From: Arenibacter amylolyticus
GTDB lineage: Bacteria; Bacteroidota; Bacteroidia; Flavobacteriales; Flavobacteriaceae
Direction: 5' to 3'
Assembly (NCBI RefSeq): GCF_002150785.1
Contig: NZ_MTAZ01000007.1
Location: 1 to 64,000 of the forward strand
Length of the DNA stretch: 64,000 nt
Shown: one piece after another, positions 54,348 to 63,707 of the stretch
Position numbering within the stretch: position 1 is the first letter of the stretch
Layout of the letters: every line of letters begins with the position of its first letter
The notes under the pieces: generated by a model
What the model saw: the letters and a program-made list of their open reading frames with translations, nothing else
What the model was told of the DNA's origin: nothing
Databases searched by the model: none
Translations under genes and position numbers: made by a program

Positions 54348-54386
54348 AAAATAAAGATTATACTCACCAAGAACACTTAGGCACAG

Positions 54387-54608
54387 ATGAAAAAAATATT
54401 GATCGCCCCCTTTGTGTTCTTGGTTAGAGTTTACCAGACCCTTATTTCCCCCCTTACCCCGGCCTCTTGCCGTTATTCTCCCACCTGCTCCCAATACACT
54501 TTGGAAGCCTTAAAAAAACACGGCTTGTTCAAGGGAGGGTGGCTCGCCATAAAAAGAATATTTAGCTGCAACCCTTGGGGCGGAAGCGGGTACGACCCTG
54601 TTCCTTAG
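54387..54608 (+). CDS. yidD: Membrane protein insertion efficiency factor YidD
   Basis: A 73-residue protein that helps YidC insert membrane proteins. Conserved family sequence includes [43 protein letters not shown] and the C-terminal [13 protein letters not shown]. The amphipathic N-terminus probably binds the inner membrane. It lies 39 bp after cysS and 158 bp before lgt. Confidence 0.95.
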   Translation: MKKILIAPFVFLVRVYQTLISPLTPASCRYSPTCSQYTLEALKKHGLFKGGWLAIKRIFSCNPWGGSGYDPVP

Positions 54609-54766
54609 CTACTTTAAACTACCCAGAACCCATCTTGCATGCGGTAGTATTTGCCGGTACTTTTCTCACTAAGGACTAGCTTTACCTGCCTGCATTTAAT
54701 TACTATTTATCCAGAGGCGATACTTCCTACTATTTACTTATCTTAGTCCCTTAAATTAGTTTGCGA

Positions 54767-55732
54767 ATGTATTTTTTAGGATTCACCTGGAACCCCGCCG
54801 ACACCTTAATCAATATAGGGGTATTACAAATAAAATATTATAACCTCCTCTGGATAATCGCCTTTGCATTGGGCTGGTATATAATGAAGAGAATCTATGT
54901 TAAGGAGAAAAAATCCATAGAGCAATTAGATTCCCTTTTCATATACACCGTTTTAGCGACCATGTTAGGTGCTCGTTTGGGACATGTCTTTTTCTACGAT
55001 TGGCCCTATTACAAGAATCATTTGGCCGAAATTTTACTTCCCATCAGGGAGACGGAAGGGAGCGCCCTTTTTGGCATTATCAACGGTTATGAATTTACTG
55101 GCTTTTCCGGTTTGGCAAGTCACGGTGCAGCCATCGGGATAATTATAGGTATGTATCTATACACCCGGAAATATCCGGAGTTTAAAATGCTCTGGATTTT
55201 AGACCGCATCGTCATTCCCGTATCCATCGGTGCCTTTTGCGTTCGATTGGGGAATTTTTTCAACTCTGAGATCAATGGAAAAATAGTGGACAAATCCTTT
55301 CTATTTGCTACACGATTCCTAAGAGATCCAGACGACCTGCATCCTGCCAACGCTTTGGCAATTACCAAGGAAAAAACAGTGAACGCCGCCTATAAACTTA
55401 TAGAAAAAGACCCTAGATTTGCCGAATACCTAGAGGCAGTACCCTATAGGCATCCAGCGCAACTCTACGAAGGGATATGCTATATTTTTGTATTCGCCAT
55501 CCTTTACTACCTCTACTGGAAAACAGACAAGAAGAACAAATCTGGTTTCTTATTTGGCCTCTTCCTAGTATTGCTATGGACGGTTAGATTCTTTGTAGAA
55601 TTCGTTAAAAAGAGTCAAGGCGGATTCGAAGAAAGCTTGGGACTTTTATCTACGGGTCAGTGGCTGAGCATACCTTTTATCCTAATCGGGTTTTATTTTA
55701 TGTTCAGGCCAACAGCTGCCAAGGTAAAATAA
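54767..55732 (+). CDS. lgt: Prolipoprotein diacylglyceryl transferase
   Basis: Inner-membrane enzyme that attaches diacylglycerol to lipoprotein cysteines, about 321 residues. Seven hydrophobic helices are visible. Family landmarks are MLGARLGHVFFYD, GLASHGAAIGIIIGMYLYTRK and VRLGNFFNSEINGK, with HPAQLYEG near residue 230. The frame can begin at TTG 54761 (two extra codons), but ATG 54767 (MYFLGFTWNPADTLIN) is more likely. It serves the many lipoproteins in this window. Confidence 0.95.
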   Translation: MYFLGFTWNPADTLINIGVLQIKYYNLLWIIAFALGWYIMKRIYVKEKKSIEQLDSLFIYTVLATMLGARLGHVFFYDWPYYKNHLAEILLPIRETEGSALFGIINGYEFTGFSGLASHGAAIGIIIGMYLYTRKYPEFKMLWILDRIVIPVSIGAFCVRLGNFFNSEINGKIVDKSFLFATRFLRDPDDLHPANALAITKEKTVNAAYKLIEKDPRFAEYLEAVPYRHPAQLYEGICYIFVFAILYYLYWKTDKKNKSGFLFGLFLVLLWTVRFFVEFVKKSQGGFEESLGLLSTGQWLSIPFILIGFYFMFRPTAAKVK

Positions 55733-55808
55733 GGGGGATACTATCAGACAACATCAACATATTCAATAAAGATAATAACATCCTAAAGGATAAATAAGCA
55801 CTGTACAA

Positions 55809-56303
55809 ATGAAGCAGCACAGCGTATATTTAGTGGCAATCCTTGCCATTTTCACACTATTGGTATCTTGCAAGGAAAAAGAAAAAGCCATTATTAAAAC
55901 CACTAAAATCGAATTTAAGAAGGAAGGCAGTTTAGAAATAATTCAGCAGGAAACCGATTCCGTATTGGTGACCTTGGACATAGAAATTGCCGAAAGTGAA
56001 TATGAGACCGCCACCGGCCTTATGTACAGAGAGTCGATGGAAGCAAACCAAGCCATGCTCTTTGTTTTTGAGGATGTGGCCATGCGCTCGTTCTATATGA
56101 AGAACACCGCTATCCCTTTAGACATTCTCTACATAGATGAAGACCTAAAGATTGTTAGTTTTCAAAAGAATGCCAGACCTTTTGACGAAACAGGCCTAAG
56201 CTCGCAATTTCCAGCCAAATATGTGCTGGAAATCAATGCTGGCAAGTCAGATGAATGGGGATTGAAAGTAGGAGACCACATAAAGTACCATAAAATACCC
56301 TAG
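55809..56303 (+). CDS. DUF192 lipoprotein
   Basis: A 164-residue protein with a lipoprotein signal (ILAIFTLLVSC, Cys21) followed by a DUF192 domain. Characteristic segments are TATGLMYRESMEANQAMLFVFEDVAMRSFYMKNTAIPLDILYIDEDLKIV and the C-terminal KYVLEINAGKSDEWGLKVGDHIKY. DUF192 is a small beta-rich domain of unknown function. The gene follows lgt by 76 bp and is followed by a hairpin terminator. Confidence 0.88.
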   Translation: MKQHSVYLVAILAIFTLLVSCKEKEKAIIKTTKIEFKKEGSLEIIQQETDSVLVTLDIEIAESEYETATGLMYRESMEANQAMLFVFEDVAMRSFYMKNTAIPLDILYIDEDLKIVSFQKNARPFDETGLSSQFPAKYVLEINAGKSDEWGLKVGDHIKYHKIP

Positions 56304-56325
56304 GATAAAAACTACAATGTTATTA

Positions 56326-56352
56326 AAATGCCGTGGAAACCCCACGGCATTT
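56326..56352 (+). terminator. Hairpin terminator of the DUF192 gene
   Basis: Perfect 11-bp stem AAATGCCGTGG/CCACGGCATTT (56326-56336 and 56342-56352) with a 5-nt loop, then the only mildly T-rich CCATTTATATAC. Confidence 0.65.
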
Positions 56353-56800
56353 CCATTTATATACACTAGTAGCAGTATTTTAAACACCACTGCTCCCAAA
56401 AACTTCAAGAGAGCAAAAGCTTTCTTCCCAACCATTTTATTTAATTAAATAGCATCTCTACCGATTCCTAAGCAAATAGAGCCTTCTAGAAACAGGGAAG
56501 ACGTCACCCCTCAGCATTCGCCACCCTAACCAATAAGAGGCTTTGGCAGCCGCCTAGCACTACATATAAGTGTAACCTAAGGCAGTAAGCACTGCTGCGC
56601 TTAGAACTGGCCAAAAATGAGTTTACCGAGATTAAACCCATCCACCTAGTCAATAACAGCCTACGCTACTACACATATCCAAGGGAAAAACCCAGGACTG
56701 CATAAAACAGCAAATGCATTGCAAGCAGTGGGATTTGTTAATATCTTGGTCCTTCCGAATATTACAACAACAAAACACCAATTATATAAAGGCTATCTAA
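56353..56800. other. Intergenic region before the ModF-like gene
   Basis: About 450 bp without a supported gene, terminator or exact -7 motif. It presumably carries the promoter of the ABC protein that starts at 56801. Confidence 0.35.
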
Positions 56801-58033
56801 ATGAAATCACCAAAACATTGGGCCATTTTCACCAACAACAATTCTAAGAAAGACCCCTTTATTCAGCAATTGATGAAAGGGAAATTTCCCGAACCACTCA
56901 GCACCCTCTCCGAGAGGGAAGGTGCGCTATTCTCCAAAATAAGCCTAGAGAAACTTATCCAGGAAGAGGACCGGCACGATATAAAAATAATAAACAAGGA
57001 CACGGAGCAACGCCTTAGCACTATGTCTAGCGGGGAGCAGAAAAAAACACTCCTAAAATACCTATTGCAATTAGATCCCGGATTTTTAATTTTAGACAAT
57101 CCCTTCGATAATCTGGATGCAGAGTCACAACAAGCGCTTAGAGCGCGTCTTCAAGAAGTAAGCAAGACCACCTCCATAATCCAATTACTAAGCAGGAAAG
57201 GAGACCTACTTCCCTTCTGTGAGCAACACCTCACCCTAGACGTATCAACCTTACAACCCTTAGAAAACACCGCAATAGAAAATCAGCCAAAAGCCCTTTT
57301 TAACGGACAGATACCACTCCCGTTTCAGTCCAACCCCTACCAAGACCCCATTTTAGTGGAATGCAAAAATATTTCGGTAACCTATGGGGAAAAGGAGGTG
57401 TTAAACAATATTAACTGGACCATAAAGCAGGGGGAGTTTTGGCAATTAAAAGGCGCTAACGGCAGCGGTAAATCTACCCTACTCTCTATGATCACAGGAG
57501 ACAACCATAAGGGATACAATCAGGAGCTTTATCTCTTTGGAAAGCGGAAAGGAAGTGGGGAAAGCGTTTGGGACATCAAAAAAAACATTGGGTACTACAC
57601 CCCTTCCATGACAGATAACTTCTCTGGCCTGCATACCGCCTTCAATATGGTTATATCGGGATTAAACGATTCTATTGGCCTTTACCTTAGGTCTACCGAA
57701 AACCAAAAAGCATTGGCAAAAGAATGGTTATTACTACTGGATATGTGGCACCTAAGAGACGTACTCTTTGCCGACCTAACAAGAGGCCAACAACGAATGA
57801 TCATGACGGCTAGAGCCATGATAAAACACCCTCCTTTACTAATCTTGGACGAGCCCACTGCGGGATTGGATGATGAAAGCGCCTCCCTTTTTATAGCATT
57901 GGTAAATAAGATTGCAGCGGAGACCCATACGGCGATCGTATTTGTATCCCATAGAACCGAACCCGGCCTACAACCTCAATACGACTACCAACTTTATCCG
58001 GGCCCCCATGGGTCTACTGGGGAAAAACTATAG
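56801..58033 (+). CDS. ModF/PhrA-like duplicated ABC ATPase with decayed first half
   Basis: A 410-residue soluble protein with two ABC modules and no membrane domain. The second module (about 195-400) is complete: Walker A KGANGSGKSTLL, signature LTRGQQRM, Walker B LLILDEPTAGLDD, switch FVSHRT. It closely matches E. coli ModF, including GY-x2-E-LYLFGKRKGSGES-WDIKKNIGY. The first module is shortened: SGEQKKTLLKYLLQLDPGFLILDNPFDNLD keeps the signature and Walker B, with Asn in place of the catalytic Glu, but the expected P-loop position reads TNNNSKKD and has lost Walker A. Its role is unknown; ModF-type proteins have been linked to molybdate and photorepair contexts. It is followed by a bidirectional terminator. 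Confidence 0.85.
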   Translation: MKSPKHWAIFTNNNSKKDPFIQQLMKGKFPEPLSTLSEREGALFSKISLEKLIQEEDRHDIKIINKDTEQRLSTMSSGEQKKTLLKYLLQLDPGFLILDNPFDNLDAESQQALRARLQEVSKTTSIIQLLSRKGDLLPFCEQHLTLDVSTLQPLENTAIENQPKALFNGQIPLPFQSNPYQDPILVECKNISVTYGEKEVLNNINWTIKQGEFWQLKGANGSGKSTLLSMITGDNHKGYNQELYLFGKRKGSGESVWDIKKNIGYYTPSMTDNFSGLHTAFNMVISGLNDSIGLYLRSTENQKALAKEWLLLLDMWHLRDVLFADLTRGQQRMIMTARAMIKHPPLLILDEPTAGLDDESASLFIALVNKIAAETHTAIVFVSHRTEPGLQPQYDYQLYPGPHGSTGEKL

Positions 58034-58037
58034 CAAC

Positions 58038-58067
58038 AAAAAAGGCCGCTGAATCAGCGGCCTTTTT
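58038..58067. terminator. Bidirectional intrinsic terminator
   Basis: Perfect stem GGCCGCTG/CAGCGGCC (58044-58051 and 58055-58062), with A residues on the left and T residues on the right. Serves the ModF-like gene and secDF, which converge here. Confidence 0.9.
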
Positions 58068-58095
58068 ACTAAATAACAATAATTAATCAAAATTC

Positions 58096-61053
58096 TTATT
58101 CTTCCTTCTTGTCTTTTCTAGTCAAAGAATCGTACATCACAGGAGTTGCAATGAACAAGGAGGAGTAAGTACCTACTAAAATACCAACGATCATAGCAAA
58201 CATAAACCCTCTTAACGATTCCCCTCCGAAGATGAAAATGGCCAATAATACCACCAGGGTGGTCATAGAGGTGTTAATGGTTCTACTCAACGTACTGTTT
58301 AGTGCCTGGTTGGTATTTTCTCCAGCTTTCCATCCCTTTTCAGCTACAATTTCCCTCACGCGGTCAAACACCACCACGGTATCGTTCAAGGAATAACCAA
58401 TCACCGTAAGGATAGCCGCAATAAATGCCTGATCTATCTCCATGTTAAATGGCATTAACGTTCCAAATATGGAGAAGACACCTAGTACCACCAACACATC
58501 GTGCGCTACAGCAGCAACTGCACCAAGGGAGAACTGCCACTTGCGGAACCTGAACAGGATATAAAGGAAGACTACCGCCAAGGATCCTAGGATCGCCAAA
58601 AGTGCATTCTTCTTAATATCATCTGCAATGGTAGGACCTACTTTTACAGACTGTAATATTCCCAAGGACTTATCACCACTTCCAATAATGAAGCTATCAA
58701 AATCGGTACCGTCTGGAAGATACTTTTGAAGAGAGGTATATAATTTATTCTGAATCTCGTTATCTACTTCAATTCCTTCTACATCTACCTTATAAGCGGT
58801 AGTAATCTTAATCTGATTCGCTTCTCCAAAGGTCTTCACATTGGTTCCACTACCAAATACATCATTCAATTCGGAAGAAATCTCAGAAGGATTCACAGCC
58901 TTTTCAAATCGGACCGTATACGATCTACCCCCTACAAAATCTACTCCCTGCTGCAACCCTTGAGTAAACAAGGAGAATAAAGCAATGGCAATTAAGACTG
59001 CAGAGAACACATAAGAGATTTTTCTTTTGGATAGGAAATCGATATTGATGTTCCTAAAAAGATTTTTGGTAATTGCTGTAGAGAAATCCAAATCCCTTCC
59101 TTTACCTTCCGAGTACCAATCTATCAGTAACCTTGTAATAAAGATGGCGGTAAATAAAGAGGTAACAATACCGATAAGTAAGGTAGTTGCAAAACCTTTA
59201 ATAGGTCCAGAACCAAAAATAAACAGTATCAATGCCGTAAGACCGGTGGTAATGTTTGCATCCAAGATAGAGGAAAGCGCGTTTCCAAATCCATCTGCAA
59301 TTGCCTGGCCACGACCTTTTCCTTTTGCAAGCTCTTCTTTAATTCTTTCAAAGATAAGTACGTTAGCATCCACGGACATACCTATGGTAAGCACAATACC
59401 TGCAATTCCAGGAAGTGTCAGTACTGCATTTAAGCTAACCAGTACCCCAAAGATCAACAAGATGTTGAACAACAAAGCAATATCGGCAAAGATACCGGCT
59501 TTCCCGTAGTAGAATATCATCCATATCAATACGATAGCCATCGCAATCATAAAGGAAGAGAAACCACTATTAATAGCCTCTTGTCCCAATGACGGACCTA
59601 CGATTTCCGATTGAATAATCTCTGCGGAGGCAGGTAATTTACCCGCTCTAAGTACGTTGGCAATATCTTGGGTCTCGTTAATGGTAAAGTTCCCGGTAAT
59701 TTCGGAACGACCTCCAGAAATAGGACCTGAAGAAACTCCAGGAGCAGTGTACACCTTGTTATCTAGAACAATGGCAATACCTGTTTGGTTGTTGAAGGCA
59801 TCTCCGGTTAATTTTTCCCATTCCTTAGCACCTCTAGTATTCATAGACATGGATACTGCAGGCTTATTAAATTGGTCAAATACTGCTGCAGCGTCGGTAA
59901 CTACGTCCCCGCTAATTCTTGGCGTATTATCTCTGTTAGATTTTAAAGCATACAATCCAACTACTTCAGCTCCTTCACTAGGACGCTCCCATAGGAACTT
60001 CACAAATTGCATATCTGCAGGAATCAACTTGCGGATTTCCTTCATTCTAAGGTACTCACCAATAGTGGCGGTATCTTTAATAGCAGCGCTTACAAATGCA
60101 TTCCCATTAGGATTTGCAGGCAACAATAAGCTGAATAGCGGATTTGCAGCAGGAGAAAAATCTTCGGTATCTTGATTAATATCAGATAACAAAGAATCTA
60201 GTTCAGATTCTGGCTTAGCAGTTGCTTCTGGCTGATCTACGTTTACCAAAGATTTTAAACGCTCATTGGCAGCCTGTAGGAAGTTACCAAGACTAGGATT
60301 GCTAGGCTTATAGGTTTCCCAGAATTCCAATTGGGCGGTACTGGACAAAAGATCCTGAGATCTTGCAATGTCTCTAGCCCCTGGCAATTCTACCAAAATA
60401 CGACCAGAATTCCCTTCCCTTTGGATGTTAGGCTGAGTAACTCCAAAACCATCGATACGCTCTCTCAATACTTCAAAAGCAGAAACGATAGACTCGTCTA
60501 TTTTGGTTCTGATGATTGGCTTTACCTGATCATCGGTCATCTGGAAGTTAATAGCATCGCTCAAGGTCTTATTGGCAAAAATATCTGGAGAAGCCAATTT
60601 GGTATCCCCTTTTATTTTATCAAAAGCATTGAAGAAAAGCTCTAGGTAAGGAGCATTACTACTTTTAGATGCCACATCGGCATCGGCCAAAGCCTTGTTA
60701 AAAACAGGGTTCTTGGAGTTATTGGCAAGGCCTTTCAAAATATCCTTCACGGAAATTTGAAGGGTAACGTTAATCCCGCCCTTTAAATCCAGACCTTTGT
60801 TTAATTCTTTTTTCTTGGCATCATTATAGCTGGTATAACCCAGGATGGAATTATTCCCTATTGAGTCCAAATACTGTGCCTCTAGCTCTTCCCTCTTCTC
60901 AAGATAATCCTCTTCGGACTCCGAAACGCGATTGGTAGCAAAGACAGTTGCATCCTTTTCTACTTTATTGGTAATAAAAGTGTAGGATAGTTGGTAAATA
61001 CTAACTAGCCCAAACAAAAAAGCGAAAAGCTTTATAAGTCCTTTATTCTGCAT
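58096..61053 (-). CDS. secDF: Protein translocase SecDF (fused)
   Basis: A 985-residue fusion of SecD and SecF, which use the proton gradient to pull exported proteins through SecYEG. Twelve membrane segments in two sets are expected: one at residues 6-26, then five at about 515-670 and six in the SecF part (about 690-975). A large periplasmic P1 domain (about 100-500) includes EVLRERIDGFGVTQPNIQREG and RILVELPGARD. SecD/SecF signatures GMSVDANVLIFERIKEEL and YSLNDTVVVFDRVREI are both present. The fusion is usual in Bacteroidota. It is preceded by a well-spaced promoter. Confidence 0.97.
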   Translation of the reverse strand: MQNKGLIKLFAFLFGLVSIYQLSYTFITNKVEKDATVFATNRVSESEEDYLEKREELEAQYLDSIGNNSILGYTSYNDAKKKELNKGLDLKGGINVTLQISVKDILKGLANNSKNPVFNKALADADVASKSSNAPYLELFFNAFDKIKGDTKLASPDIFANKTLSDAINFQMTDDQVKPIIRTKIDESIVSAFEVLRERIDGFGVTQPNIQREGNSGRILVELPGARDIARSQDLLSSTAQLEFWETYKPSNPSLGNFLQAANERLKSLVNVDQPEATAKPESELDSLLSDINQDTEDFSPAANPLFSLLLPANPNGNAFVSAAIKDTATIGEYLRMKEIRKLIPADMQFVKFLWERPSEGAEVVGLYALKSNRDNTPRISGDVVTDAAAVFDQFNKPAVSMSMNTRGAKEWEKLTGDAFNNQTGIAIVLDNKVYTAPGVSSGPISGGRSEITGNFTINETQDIANVLRAGKLPASAEIIQSEIVGPSLGQEAINSGFSSFMIAMAIVLIWMIFYYGKAGIFADIALLFNILLIFGVLVSLNAVLTLPGIAGIVLTIGMSVDANVLIFERIKEELAKGKGRGQAIADGFGNALSSILDANITTGLTALILFIFGSGPIKGFATTLLIGIVTSLFTAIFITRLLIDWYSEGKGRDLDFSTAITKNLFRNINIDFLSKRKISYVFSAVLIAIALFSLFTQGLQQGVDFVGGRSYTVRFEKAVNPSEISSELNDVFGSGTNVKTFGEANQIKITTAYKVDVEGIEVDNEIQNKLYTSLQKYLPDGTDFDSFIIGSGDKSLGILQSVKVGPTIADDIKKNALLAILGSLAVVFLYILFRFRKWQFSLGAVAAVAHDVLVVLGVFSIFGTLMPFNMEIDQAFIAAILTVIGYSLNDTVVVFDRVREIVAEKGWKAGENTNQALNSTLSRTINTSMTTLVVLLAIFIFGGESLRGFMFAMIVGILVGTYSSLFIATPVMYDSLTRKDKKEE

Positions 61054-61093
61054 TGGTTGTTTAATTTATGATATGGTATTCCTAAATAGCGTG

Positions 61094-61124
61094 CAAATAT
61101 ATTATTTCCCCTAGGAACTAACAA
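61094..61124 (-). promoter_or_regulatory. Promoter of secDF (-33 TTG, -7 TATATTTG)
   Basis: TATATTTG (61094-61101) on the minus strand matches TAnnTTTG and lies 20 bp downstream of TTG (61122-61124). Predicted leader is about 35 nt. Confidence 0.55.
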
Positions 61125-61148
61125 TATATTTGAAGAAATTATAAAATA

Positions 61149-61201
61149 AGGGCATCCATCCCTATCAGATTGCCATTTGGCTCCAATAGGACGGATGCCC
61201 T
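61149..61201 (-). terminator. Terminator hairpin of mdh
   Basis: Perfect 9-bp arms AGGGCATCC/GGATGCCCT (61149-61157 and 61193-61201) with a long loop, followed on the minus strand by TATTTTATAATTTC. It lies 25 bp after the mdh stop. Confidence 0.65.
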
Positions 61202-61226
61202 GAATTTCTATCAGCGCTCTAATTTT

Positions 61227-62153
61227 TTATACTTCTAGGAGGTTATTGGTCTTTCTGACCCCTTCGGCACTTTCTTGCATTTTTGCTTTCTCTGCCTCCG
61301 TTAATTCTATATTTACTATTTTTTCAATACCGTTTTTACCTAACAATACCGGTACACCTATACAGATATCCTCCAATCCGTACTCCCCTTCCAATAAGGC
61401 AGAACATGGAAACATTTTCTTTTGATCACAGGCAATTGCTTGTACCATAGCAGATACTGCCGCTCCTGGTGCATACCATGCGCTGGTTCCTAACAACTTG
61501 GTTAAGGTAGCTCCCCCCACCTTGGTATCTTCGGCCACTTGGTTTAAGCGCTCCTCAGAAAGGAACTCGGATACCTTAATACTGTTACGGGTAGCGTGTG
61601 CGGTTAAGGGTACCATTCCGGTATCGCTATGTCCACCGATTACCATTCCGTCTATATCGGAAATTGGGGCTTCCAAAGCTTCTGCCAATCGGTATTTAAA
61701 TCGCGCACTATCCAAGGCCCCACCCATACCAATGATTCTGTTTTTGGGAAGATCGGTAATTTTATGCGTTAAGTAGGTCATGGTATCCATCGGATTACTC
61801 ACTACCATTAAAATTACGTTGGGCGAATGCTCAATTAGGTTGGTAGCTACCGTTTTAACGATGCCAGCATTAATCCCAATCAGCTCTTCACGGGTCATTC
61901 CCGGCTTACGAGGAATTCCTGAAGTAATTACCGCAATGTGGCTATCGGCCGTCTTACTATAATCATTGGTAACCCCTGTAATTTTGGTATCAAATCCGTT
62001 TAGGGAAGCCGTTTGCATAAGATCCATGGCTTTCCCTTCGGCCAAGCCTTCCTTAATATCCAACACCACTACTTCCGATGCAAAATCCTTTATGGCAATG
62101 TACTCTGCGCAACTTGCGCCAACGGCACCTGCCCCTACTATGGTAACTTTCAT
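61227..62153 (-). CDS. mdh: Malate dehydrogenase (LDH-like type)
   Basis: A 308-residue NAD-dependent enzyme of the TCA cycle. The nucleotide-binding motif GAGAVGASCAEY (G-x-G-x-x-G) is at the N-terminus. Substrate-binding residues appear in SGIPRKPGMTREELI (mobile loop Arg), VSNPMDTMTYL, and the catalytic His in IGGHSDTGMVPL. It resembles the bacterial LDH-like malate dehydrogenases. It has its own promoter and terminator. Confidence 0.97.
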   Translation of the reverse strand: MKVTIVGAGAVGASCAEYIAIKDFASEVVVLDIKEGLAEGKAMDLMQTASLNGFDTKITGVTNDYSKTADSHIAVITSGIPRKPGMTREELIGINAGIVKTVATNLIEHSPNVILMVVSNPMDTMTYLTHKITDLPKNRIIGMGGALDSARFKYRLAEALEAPISDIDGMVIGGHSDTGMVPLTAHATRNSIKVSEFLSEERLNQVAEDTKVGGATLTKLLGTSAWYAPGAAVSAMVQAIACDQKKMFPCSALLEGEYGLEDICIGVPVLLGKNGIEKIVNIELTEAEKAKMQESAEGVRKTNNLLEV

Positions 62154-62189
62154 TATGAGAATATTTTTTAAGATTATTTTTCAATCTCC

Positions 62190-62197
62190 CAAAAATA
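62190..62197 (-). promoter_or_regulatory. Candidate -7 element for mdh
   Basis: TATTTTTG on the minus strand matches TAnnTTTG about 37 bp upstream of the mdh ATG. No clear -33 partner at 19-21 bp. Confidence 0.45.
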
Positions 62198-62459
62198 CAG
62201 ATTTTAAACAGAATTCTGTTATCCGGTAGGCATAAACAGCGTAAATTTTGGAAGATTAATGGCCAGCGCATAAAATTGGGTCTACCATTCTGGGAGTGCT
62301 ACGAGCCCTTGCCCCTAGGCCTTAACAGGCTACCTCTTGGTATGAAAACAGGATACCCGTCAATAAATGTTAAAAAAAAGCGCCGTACATCGAGTTTTTA
62401 CAATAGAATTACACTGTATTGCGTTAAAACAACGGGCTCCCTAACCAAAAACCTACGGT
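62198..62459. other. Divergent intergenic region between mdh and the small lipoprotein gene
   Basis: No gene supported. A plus-strand open frame from 62276 overlaps the real lipoprotein gene in another frame and is treated as chance. No repeat or RNA gene seen. Confidence 0.4.
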
Positions 62460-62831
62460 ATGAAAAAAGTATATTCCCTTTTGGCGCTTTTCGCCATCCT
62501 ACTTTCTGCCAATTGCACTCGAATTGCAGAAAACAACGATCCGGTTATTGGGATCTGGTCCTATTTCAGTACTGCAAGCACTGGTAAGAATGCGAAGCAG
62601 ACCGTAAAAGAGGAGTGGATTTTTAACGATGCGTATTTAGGGCGTTTCCATACCTACAACAACCACCAACTCACTATTGTCACCGATTTCAGATGGTCGT
62701 TTAAGGATAAGACCTATACCATTGCCTACCCGGGATTGGATAGGAAGGAAGACGTGGTCACCATGGACCAGACGGACCGCGGCACCGTACTTACAGACCA
62801 CCAAGGCAATATACTGGCCATCCGCGAATAG
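62460..62831 (+). CDS. Small lipoprotein, lipocalin-like
   Basis: A 123-residue predicted lipoprotein (signal LLALFAILLSANC, Cys19). The mature part begins IAENNDPVIGIWSYFSTAST and has alternating strands (EEWIFNDAYLGRFHTYN, TDFRWSFKDKTYTIAYPG), a pattern of small lipocalin-like proteins in Bacteroidota that begin with a G-x-W motif. This assignment is tentative. It is transcribed alone, next to a GC-rich structured repeat. Confidence 0.65.
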   Translation: MKKVYSLLALFAILLSANCTRIAENNDPVIGIWSYFSTASTGKNAKQTVKEEWIFNDAYLGRFHTYNNHQLTIVTDFRWSFKDKTYTIAYPGLDRKEDVVTMDQTDRGTVLTDHQGNILAIRE

Positions 62832-62903
62832 CACGACATGCGCTTAAAAAGCCCATCACTGGGTGAATCACCAGTAATGAACTGCGATATTTTCACAGGA
62901 GGT

Positions 62904-62989
62904 GTTGGGCGTTCCCCTACGGGTCGGGCTATCCGCTACAAGTCCTCACGCGTTCCTCGCTGCGGGCTTTTCACTACTATCCCTAACGC
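62904..62989. repeat. GC-rich structured intergenic element (REP- or attC-like)
   Basis: An 86-bp segment much richer in GC than the surroundings. It opens with GTTGGGCGTT and closes with CCCTAACGC, giving a short terminal GCGTT/AACGC repeat and internal CGGGTCGGGCTATCCGC and CGCTGCGGGC blocks. The outer GTTGGGC matches the integron attC end GTTRRRY, but the other end (CCCTAAC) fits RYYYAAC only imperfectly. From memory, similar elements recur in other flavobacterial genomes, where they look like dispersed repeats; I cannot verify that here. Confidence 0.55.
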
Positions 62990-63092
62990 GGGGATTCAGG
63001 AAACAGGGAGTATGGGAATACTAAGAAGCTTTCTTGGCACATGGATGTGCCTGGCCCTTATAACTTGAAATAGTAGGTAGCAAATTCCCAAA

Positions 63093-63707
63093 TTAAGCAT
63101 CCCTCTTCCAGGTCTTAAAAATTCGGGTAAGATTACGATTGGTAGGATAGGAACGTTGCTTGGTCATATTGTTAAAAATGAGGGCGACGATCAGTAAGAT
63201 CAAGGTTCCAGACAACACTGGGGACAACACATAAAAATAACCCAAGGCCTTTAATTCTGCCGATCCCGATACGGCAATAAGCGCAGTAGCTCCCCCAGGG
63301 GGATGGAGGGTTTTGGTCATCTGCATAACAATAATGGAGGTGGCTACGGCAAGAGGAGCCGTAATCCATAGAATATCCGGAAATAGCTTAAAGATGGTCA
63401 CCCCAATTATGGCAGATATGATATGTCCGCCTAGGAGGTTCCGCGGTTGTGCCATGGGACTTTGGATAGCGCCAAAAATAAGCACACTGGAAGCGCCAAA
63501 AGAGCCGATAAGAAAGATGTGATCTACCTTGTTTAGTGAAGAGGATTGCAACAGAGCAATGAGTCCAATGCCAAAAAACGCTCCAATGAAGGACCAGAAC
63601 TGCTCACTAAAATCTACTAAGGTTTCCTTGTAGATAACGTACCTACTGATGCGTATGTTTCTTTTTAACTTTTGTCCAATTCTTTTTTCCGCTACTTCTT
63701 TACTCAC
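63093..63707 (-). CDS. HPP family membrane protein
   Basis: A 204-residue inner-membrane protein with an HPP domain. The name-giving motif is visible as TLHPPGGATALIAVSGS (about residues 135-152). Five hydrophobic segments are evident (about 35-55, 65-83, 90-113, 115-128 and 160-182). The N-terminus (1-30) is basic and cytoplasmic. Some HPP proteins have been linked to nitrite transport in plant plastids and cyanobacteria; here the role is unknown. It has no partner in the window. Confidence 0.88.
   Translation of the reverse strand: MSKEVAEKRIGQKLKRNIRISRYVIYKETLVDFSEQFWSFIGAFFGIGLIALLQSSSLNKVDHIFLIGSFGASSVLIFGAIQSPMAQPRNLLGGHIISAIIGVTIFKLFPDILWITAPLAVATSIIVMQMTKTLHPPGGATALIAVSGSAELKALGYFYVLSPVLSGTLILLIVALIFNNMTKQRSYPTNRNLTRIFKTWKRDA

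Noticed and set aside
62276-62587. 103-codon plus-strand frame upstream of the small lipoprotein
   Set aside because: It overlaps the lipoprotein gene in another frame and has no signal or family features.
62838-63068. 76-codon frame across the GC-rich element
   Set aside because: Its openness follows from the structured repeat; the sequence has no protein-like pattern.
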